Of a stretch of DNA of 64,000 nt, positions 55,474 to 64,000 are shown one piece after another. Both the position numbers and the translations under genes were made by a program. How positions within the stretch are numbered: position 1 is the first letter of the stretch; every line of letters starts with the position of its first letter. The notes beneath the pieces were generated by a model that did no database searches, was not told the DNA's origin, and saw nothing but the letters and a program-made list of their open reading frames with translations. Source of the stretch: Arthrobacter sp. ov118 (lineage in GTDB: Bacteria > Actinomycetota > Actinomycetes > Actinomycetales > Micrococcaceae); the NCBI RefSeq assembly GCF_900116495.1, contig NZ_FPAY01000001.1:310001-374000 (forward strand). Reading direction: 5' to 3'.

Positions 55474-55520
55474 GGTGAGCTCCTTTCCCCTCTCTGCAAA
55501 GGTAGCAGGAACTTAAACGA

Positions 55521-55552
55521 AAGGGCCCCGCTGCAGGTGCAGCGGGGCCCTT
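55521..55552 (-). terminator. Terminator of tuf
   Basis: Perfect 15-base arms (55521-55535 and 55538-55552), very GC-rich, with TTTCGTTT following on the minus strand. It lies 52 bases past the tuf stop and separates tuf from the 41-residue membrane protein. Confidence 0.88.
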
Positions 55553-55604
55553 CCTTAGTTTTCCGTGGCCGTCAAGCAGCCAGGATAACCGTGATCAGCA
55601 AGTA

Positions 55605-56795
55605 CTACTTGATGATGTTGGTGACGCGTCCCGAACCAACAGTGCGGCCGCCTTCGCGGATAGCGAAGCCGAGGCCCTCTTCCATTGCGATCGGCTGGAT
55701 GAGCGCAACGGTCATCTCAGTGTTGTCGCCCGGCATAACCATTTCCGTGCCTTCCGGCAGGGTGATAACGCCGGTAACGTCCGTGGTGCGGAAGTAGAAC
55801 TGCGGGCGGTAGTTGGAGTAGAACGGGTTGTGACGTCCGCCTTCGTCCTTGGAGAGGATGTAGACGTTAGCCTCGAAGTCGGTGTGCGGGGTGATGGAAC
55901 CCGGCTTGACGACAACCTGGCCACGCTCGACATCGTCGCGCTTCAGACCGCGGAGCAGGAGGCCACAGTTCTCGCCGGCCCATGCTTCGTCGAGCTGCTT
56001 GTGGAACATCTCGATACCGGTAACCGTGGTCTTCTGGACCGGGCGGATGCCGACGATCTCGACCTCGGAGTTGATGGCGAGGGTTCCACGCTCGGCGCGG
56101 CCCGTAACAACGGTGCCACGGCCGGTGATCGTGAAGACGTCTTCGATCGGCATCAGGAACGGCTTGTCGCGGTCACGTACGGGGTCCGGAACGGACTCGT
56201 CCACAGCTGCCATCAGGTCCTCAACGGACTTGACCCAAACCGGGTCGCCTTCCAGAGCCTTCAGGCCCGAAACGCGGACAACCGGAGCTTCGTCGCCGTC
56301 GAAGCCCTGCGAGCTGAGCAGCTCACGAACTTCCATTTCGACGAGGTCGAGGAGTTCCTCGTCGTCGACCATGTCAGCCTTGTTCAGCGCGACCAGCAGG
56401 TAGGGAACACCAACCTGGCGGGCGAGCAGAACGTGCTCACGGGTCTGGGCCATCGGGCCGTCAGTGGCGGCAACCACGAGGATTGCACCGTCCATCTGGG
56501 CTGCGCCGGTGATCATGTTCTTGATGTAGTCAGCGTGACCCGGAGCGTCTACGTGTGCGTAGTGGCGCTTCTCGGTCTGGTACTCAACGTGGGAGATGTT
56601 GATGGTAATGCCGCGCTGACGCTCTTCGGGAGCAGAGTCGATCGACGCGAAGTCACGCTTCTCGTTGAGAGTCGGGTACTTGTCGTACAGCACCTTGGAA
56701 ATGGCGGCCGTCAGCGTCGTCTTACCGTGGTCAACGTGACCAATGGTACCGATGTTAACGTGCGGCTTAGTCCGCTCGAACTTTGCCTTTGCCAC
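55605..56795 (-). CDS. tuf: Elongation factor Tu
   Basis: 396 residues from a GTG (MAKAKFERTKPH), AGGAGG upstream. G-domain motifs GHVDHGKTT, DAPGHADY and NKADM are intact; the C-terminus ends VGSGRVTNIIK-like, as usual. It carries aminoacyl-tRNA to the ribosome. It follows fusA by 265 bases, a gap with a hairpin, so it can be read both from the str transcript and from its own promoter. Confidence 0.99.
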   Translation of the reverse strand: MAKAKFERTKPHVNIGTIGHVDHGKTTLTAAISKVLYDKYPTLNEKRDFASIDSAPEERQRGITINISHVEYQTEKRHYAHVDAPGHADYIKNMITGAAQMDGAILVVAATDGPMAQTREHVLLARQVGVPYLLVALNKADMVDDEELLDLVEMEVRELLSSQGFDGDEAPVVRVSGLKALEGDPVWVKSVEDLMAAVDESVPDPVRDRDKPFLMPIEDVFTITGRGTVVTGRAERGTLAINSEVEIVGIRPVQKTTVTGIEMFHKQLDEAWAGENCGLLLRGLKRDDVERGQVVVKPGSITPHTDFEANVYILSKDEGGRHNPFYSNYRPQFYFRTTDVTGVITLPEGTEMVMPGDNTEMTVALIQPIAMEEGLGFAIREGGRTVGSGRVTNIIK

Positions 56796-56944
56796 AGGTT
56801 CCTCCTAGAACGTTTTCAAATGACTTACCCTTCGACCGCGCTTGTCGCGGCAGAAACTCCAGTAAGTCTACTTGGGGGGCTTTGGATTGGTGAAATTGCA
56901 GATTCAGGTACTAATGCTAGTGCCTAGAGCCTGTTCGTGCAGGC

Positions 56945-56990
56945 GGCCGAACTCCGGCCTTGCCGGACTACAGCTGACCGGAGTCCGGCC
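56945..56990 (-). repeat. Hairpin between fusA and tuf
   Basis: Thirteen-base arms (56945-56957 and 56978-56990) with one mismatch and a 20-base loop. It lies about 70 bases after the fusA stop. No T-run; it could be a partial terminator or a processing site ahead of a tuf promoter, for which TAGACT near 56867-56872 is a weak -10 candidate. Confidence 0.5.
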
Positions 56991-57060
56991 ACTTGCACCA
57001 GATGAGTCTCCGCTGGCGGAAACGCATCCAAGTTTTTGCTGCTGCGATGTGCCCTAGGGA

Positions 57061-59175
57061 CTACTCGCCGCGGCTCTTCTGGATGATCTCGTCGGCAACT
57101 GCCTTCGGGACCTCGGCGTAGCTGTTGAACGTCATGGAGTACACAGCGCGGCCCTGGGTCTTCGAGCGCAGGTCACCGATGTAGCCGAACATGCCGGACA
57201 GCGGAACGTGCGCACGAATAACCTTGACGCCCTGGGCATCCTCCATGGACTGCATCTGGCCACGGCGGGAGTTGAGGTCACCGATAACTTCACCCATGTA
57301 TTCCTCAGGGGTGCGGACCTCGACATCCATCAGCGGTTCGAGCAGGACAGGGTTCGCCTTGCGTGCGGCTTCCTTGAAAGCCATACGGCCGGCGATCTTG
57401 AACGCCATTTCCGAAGAGTCCACATCGTGGTAGGCGCCGTCAATCAGCGTCGCCTTGATGCCGACAACCGGGTAACCGGCCAGGACGCCGTCGTTCAGCG
57501 CATCCTGGATACCGGCGTCAACGGACGGGATGTACTCGCGCGGAACGCGGCCACCGGTGACCTTGTTCTCGAACTCGTACAGCTCGCCTTCGGCGGTGTC
57601 CAGCGGCTCGATCGCGATCTGGATCTTTGCGAACTGCCCCGATCCACCGGTCTGCTTCTTGTGCGTGTAGTCGTGACGCTCTACAGTCCGCTTGATGGTT
57701 TCGCGGTAAGCAACCTGCGGCTTGCCAACGTTAGCCTCGACCTTGAATTCGCGGCGCATGCGGTCCACCAGGATGTCCAGGTGGAGCTCGCCCATGCCGG
57801 CGATGATGGTCTGGCCGGTGTCTTCGTTGAGGGAGACCTGGAAGGTCGGGTCCTCAGCGGAGAGCTTCTGGATGGCCGTGGAGAGCTTCTCCTGGTCACC
57901 CTTGGTGTTCGGCTCGATGGCAACAGAGATCACGGGCTCCGGGAAGCTCATGGACTCCAGCACGATCTGGTTGCTGGAATCGCACAGGGTGTCACCGGTG
58001 GTGGTGTCCTTGAGGCCGATCGCTGCGTAAATGTGCCCCGCGGTAGCGCCCTCGACGGGCATTTCCTTGTTGGCGTGCATCTGGAACAGCTTGCCGATGC
58101 GCTCCTTCTTGCCCTTGGTGGAGTTGACCACCTGCGCGCCTGCTTCCACGTGACCGGAGTACACGCGGATGAAGGTGAGCTGGCCGAAGAAGGGGTGTGC
58201 AGCGATCTTGAAGGCCAGTGCGGAGAACGGCTCTTCGGAAGAAGGCTTGCGGGTCAGTTCCTTCTCTTCGTCGCGCGGATCGTGACCGATCATCGGCGGG
58301 ACGTCGAGCGGGTTCGGCAGGTAGTCAACCACTGCGTCGAGCATCGGCTGGACACCGCGGTTCTTGAATGCGGAACCACAGAAGACCGGGTAGAGCTCGG
58401 AGTTGATCGTCATCTTGCGGATGCCGGCCTTGAGCTCATCGATGGTGATCTCTTCGCCCTCGAGGTACTTCTCCATGAGTTCCTCGGAGGACTCGGCAAC
58501 AGTCTCGACGAGAGTTGCGCGGTACTCTTCGGCCTTCGCCTGGAGGTCAGCCGGGATCTCGCGGATCTCGTACTTGGCACCCATGGTGACGTCACCCTTG
58601 GCGTCGCCGGGCCAGACCAGCGAACGCATGTAGAGGAGGTCGACGACGCCGATGAAGTCGTTCTCGGCGCCGATCGGCAGCTGCATGACGAGCGGCTTGG
58701 CACCGAGACGGCCGACGATGGTGTCGACGGTGAAGTAGAAGTCAGCGCCGAGCTTGTCCATCTTGTTGACGAAGCAGATGCGCGGAACGTTGTACTTATC
58801 GGCCTGGCGCCAGACAGTCTCGGACTGCGGCTCCACACCTTCCTTGCCATCGAACACGGCGACTGCGCCGTCGAGGACGCGCAGGGAGCGCTCAACCTCG
58901 ACCGTGAAGTCAACGTGGCCGGGGGTGTCGATGATGTTGATCTGGTTGTTTTCCCAGAAGCAGGTCACGGCGGCAGACGTGATGGTGATGCCGCGTTCCT
59001 TTTCCTGTTCCATCCAGTCAGTCGTCGAAGCGCCGTCGTGCGTTTCGCCGATCTTGTGGTTCACACCCGTGTAGAACAGGATGCGCTCGGTAGTGGTGGT
59101 CTTGCCGGCATCGATGTGGGCCATGATGCCGATGTTGCGGACCTTGCTAAGGTCGGTAAGCACGTCCTGTGCCAC
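57061..59175 (-). CDS. fusA: Elongation factor G
   Basis: 704 residues from a GTG at 59175 (MAQDVLTDLSKVRNIG), with AAGGGAG upstream. The frame is open nine codons further, but the family start and ribosome site favour the GTG. Motifs AHIDAGKTTTTE, DTPGHVDFT and NKMDKLGAD are intact, and the domain IV tip SVDAGIQDAL is present. It translocates tRNA and mRNA. Third gene of the str operon, 69 bases after rpsG. Confidence 0.98.
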   Translation of the reverse strand: MAQDVLTDLSKVRNIGIMAHIDAGKTTTTERILFYTGVNHKIGETHDGASTTDWMEQEKERGITITSAAVTCFWENNQINIIDTPGHVDFTVEVERSLRVLDGAVAVFDGKEGVEPQSETVWRQADKYNVPRICFVNKMDKLGADFYFTVDTIVGRLGAKPLVMQLPIGAENDFIGVVDLLYMRSLVWPGDAKGDVTMGAKYEIREIPADLQAKAEEYRATLVETVAESSEELMEKYLEGEEITIDELKAGIRKMTINSELYPVFCGSAFKNRGVQPMLDAVVDYLPNPLDVPPMIGHDPRDEEKELTRKPSSEEPFSALAFKIAAHPFFGQLTFIRVYSGHVEAGAQVVNSTKGKKERIGKLFQMHANKEMPVEGATAGHIYAAIGLKDTTTGDTLCDSSNQIVLESMSFPEPVISVAIEPNTKGDQEKLSTAIQKLSAEDPTFQVSLNEDTGQTIIAGMGELHLDILVDRMRREFKVEANVGKPQVAYRETIKRTVERHDYTHKKQTGGSGQFAKIQIAIEPLDTAEGELYEFENKVTGGRVPREYIPSVDAGIQDALNDGVLAGYPVVGIKATLIDGAYHDVDSSEMAFKIAGRMAFKEAARKANPVLLEPLMDVEVRTPEEYMGEVIGDLNSRRGQMQSMEDAQGVKVIRAHVPLSGMFGYIGDLRSKTQGRAVYSMTFNSYAEVPKAVADEIIQKSRGE

Positions 59176-59244
59176 GGTGTCTCCCTTTCGGATGGACTGC
59201 ACGTTCGCCGCCGGCTCGGTTGAGCCGGCGGCGTCCGGGAAGTA

Positions 59245-59715
59245 TTACCAGCGGTAGTGTGCGAAGGCCTTGTTGGACTCGGCCATCTTGTGGGTGTCTT
59301 CGCGACGCTTCACAGCGGCACCGAGACCGTTGGAGGCATCCAGAATCTCGTTCTGGAGGCGCTCGGTCATCGTCTTTTCGCGGCGGGCCTTGGAGTAGCC
59401 GACCAGCCAGCGCAGGGCGAGGGCAGTGGAGCGGCCGGGCTTGACCTCAACCGGAACCTGGTAGGTGGCGCCACCAACGCGGCGGGAGCGAACCTCAAGC
59501 GAGGGCTTGACGTTGTCCATGGCCTTCTTGAGGGCTGCAACGGGGTCGCCGCCGGACTTGGCGCGAGCACCTTCGAGGGCACCGTAGACGATGCGCTCTG
59601 CGGTGGACTTCTTGCCGTCAACCAGCACCTTGTTGATGAGCTGCGTGACCAGCGGGGAGCCGTAAACGGGATCTAGAACGAGCGGCCGCTTGGGGGCCGG
59701 ACCCTTGCGAGGCAT
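59245..59715 (-). CDS. rpsG: 30S ribosomal protein S7
   Basis: 156 residues from ATG 59715 (MPRKGPAPKRPL); an upstream open stretch of 34 codons overlaps rpsL and is not used. Blocks YGSPLVTQLINKVLVDGKKS and KPSLEVRSRRVGGATYQVPV. It starts head assembly. It lies one base after the rpsL stop. Confidence 0.98.
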   Translation of the reverse strand: MPRKGPAPKRPLVLDPVYGSPLVTQLINKVLVDGKKSTAERIVYGALEGARAKSGGDPVAALKKAMDNVKPSLEVRSRRVGGATYQVPVEVKPGRSTALALRWLVGYSKARREKTMTERLQNEILDASNGLGAAVKRREDTHKMAESNKAFAHYRW

Positions 59716-59716
59716 A

Positions 59717-60091
59717 TTACTTCTTCTCCATCTTTGCGCCGTAGCGGCTGCGGGCCTGCTTACGGTTCTTGACACCCTGGGTATCGAGGGCGCCACGGAC
59801 GATCTTGTAGCGGACACCCGGAAGGTCCTTCACGCGGCCGCCGCGGACGAGCACAATGGAGTGCTCCTGCAGGTTGTGGCCTACACCGGGGATGTAAGCG
59901 GTGACTTCAATGCCACCGTTGAGGCGCACACGTGCAACCTTACGCAGAGCCGAGTTCGGCTTCTTCGGGGTGGTCGTGTAAACGCGGGTGCAAACACCGC
60001 GGCGCATCGGGCTGCCGTTAAGCGCGGGGGCCTTGGTCTTTTTGACCTTCGGCGTGCGGCCCTTGCGGACCAGCTGGTTAATCGTAGGCAC
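59717..60091 (-). CDS. rpsL: 30S ribosomal protein S12
   Basis: 124 residues from a GTG (MPTINQLVRKGR), GGAG upstream. The two lysines whose change gives streptomycin resistance are wild type (Lys43 in TTTPKKPNSALRK and the Lys of GGRVKDLPGVRY), so a drug-sensitive allele is expected. It is the first gene of the str operon. Confidence 0.98.
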   Translation of the reverse strand: MPTINQLVRKGRTPKVKKTKAPALNGSPMRRGVCTRVYTTTPKKPNSALRKVARVRLNGGIEVTAYIPGVGHNLQEHSIVLVRGGRVKDLPGVRYKIVRGALDTQGVKNRKQARSRYGAKMEKK

Positions 60092-60114
60092 TCTCGTGTT
60101 CTCCGTTTTATCCG

Positions 60115-60136
60115 GAGCGGCCGTTGGCGGCCGCTC
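60115..60136 (-). promoter_or_regulatory. Leader hairpin upstream of rpsL
   Basis: Perfect 9-base arms (60115-60123 and 60128-60136) with a 4-base loop, 24 bases upstream of the rpsL start and just ahead of its ribosome site. It could be a site for mRNA-level control. Confidence 0.5.
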
Positions 60137-60455
60137 TCTTGTCGCTGCGCCTCGCCGCCCGAGCTTTGAAGTTCTCTCCAGAGCAGCTGAGGCGAAGCCT
60201 TAATAGTCGGACCGCACGCCGGGACTCCAGGACTTTCGACCCGAACTGTCCCTAGGCATGCGAAAATGTGGCATACGTTGCACAAGAACCCTGCAAACCG
60301 GAAACGTCGTCCTGGCCCAGCCCTGCAGCTACAAGCTGTCTGACTGAAACCGGCGCACTCATCCACTGCCACAATAACAATTAGTCTCCAGTCTACCACG
60401 GGCCGCTCCCAGCCCTTAATCGGCGGGGTTTCCGGTTGCTACGGCCCGGCCCTTA
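60137..60455. promoter_or_regulatory. Promoter region of the str operon
   Basis: About 319 bases between the rpsL leader hairpin and the palindrome after rpoC. It should hold the rpsL promoter. TTGTGC and AT-rich runs near 60255-60285 and TTGTTATTGTGG near 60371-60382 are the only promoter-like parts on the minus strand; none is a clean match. No gene is supported. Confidence 0.4.
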
Positions 60456-60528
60456 AACACCAACGCGGGGTCACTTCGGGCCCAATCCATGGTGCGGATT
60501 GGGCCGTAGGTGACCCCGCGTTGCTGTT
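60456..60528. repeat. Long imperfect palindrome (copy 3), probable terminator of rpoC
   Basis: Arms of 33 bases (60456-60488 and 60496-60528) match at 29 positions around a 7-base centre. It begins five bases after the rpoC stop. The arm includes GGGTCACTTCGGGCC; the part TCACTT and the layout recall the palindromes at 4292 and 5351, though most of the arm differs. Confidence 0.8.
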
Positions 60529-60533
60529 AGCCG

Positions 60534-64000
<3,467 letters not shown>

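Noticed and set aside
57208..59223. 671-codon open frame on the plus strand across fusA
   Set aside because: It is antisense to the fully conserved fusA gene and follows its codon pattern; GC-rich genes often leave such open frames. No ribosome site or known protein likeness.

Overview
This is one contiguous chromosomal window from a high-GC Gram-positive bacterium, most likely Micrococcaceae (Arthrobacter, Pseudarthrobacter or Paenarthrobacter). The grounds are: high GC with many GTG/TTG starts; a mycothiol glycosyltransferase (MshA) and an actinobacterial-type inositol-phosphate synthase; the treX-treY-treZ trehalose route; a monoderm Tad pilus locus without a secretin; and an str-S10-spc-alpha ribosomal series interrupted in an actinobacterial manner. 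I see no insertion sequence, prophage, CRISPR array, tRNA or rRNA. The genus is an inference from protein character, not from a database search.

Layout. 1-6.5 kb: the end of a GH4 phospho-glycosidase, mshA, fhs, a decayed endonuclease-like pseudogene bracketed by two related long palindromes, and ino1. 6.7-18.4 kb (minus strand): an aldo/keto reductase, the treX-treY-treZ operon, then nnr, acpS and glmS. 18.6-23 kb: coaA, a predicted Tat-exported lipoprotein peptidase, glmM, and the rplM-rpsI operon. 23.3-31.2 kb (plus): a complete Tad (Flp pilus) assembly locus. 31.3-34.6 kb: an Hpt-like protein lacking the expected histidine, an OmpR-type response regulator and a membrane PAS histidine kinase. 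34.7-53.5 kb (minus): truA-rplQ-rpoA-rpsK-rpsM-rpmJ-infA, a P1-family self-cleaving peptidase, map, adk-secY, then the spc and S10 ribosomal operons. 53.8-55.5 kb: a plus-strand GH1 beta-glucosidase and a minus-strand 41-residue membrane protein inserted between S10 and str. 55.6-64 kb (minus): tuf, fusA, rpsG, rpsL and the 3' part of rpoC, which runs off the window.

How the genes fit together. GlmS and GlmM feed UDP-GlcNAc, Ino1 feeds inositol-1-phosphate, and MshA joins these two, so three separate loci converge on mycothiol and cell-wall precursors. TreX debranches glycogen, TreY isomerises the chain end and TreZ releases trehalose. The ribosomal supercluster is cut into transcription units by visible hairpin terminators after rplO, adk, rpsQ, tuf and rpsI. 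A further one lies after rplQ but inside the first codons of the annotated truA frame.

The least explained parts are: the palindrome family (three copies, each a few bases after a stop codon); low-complexity or tandem-repeat insertions in TreX, Nnr, the P1 peptidase and several ribosomal proteins; the Hpt-like/regulator/kinase group beside the Tad pilus; and the terminator inside truA. I found no convincing wholly new system.
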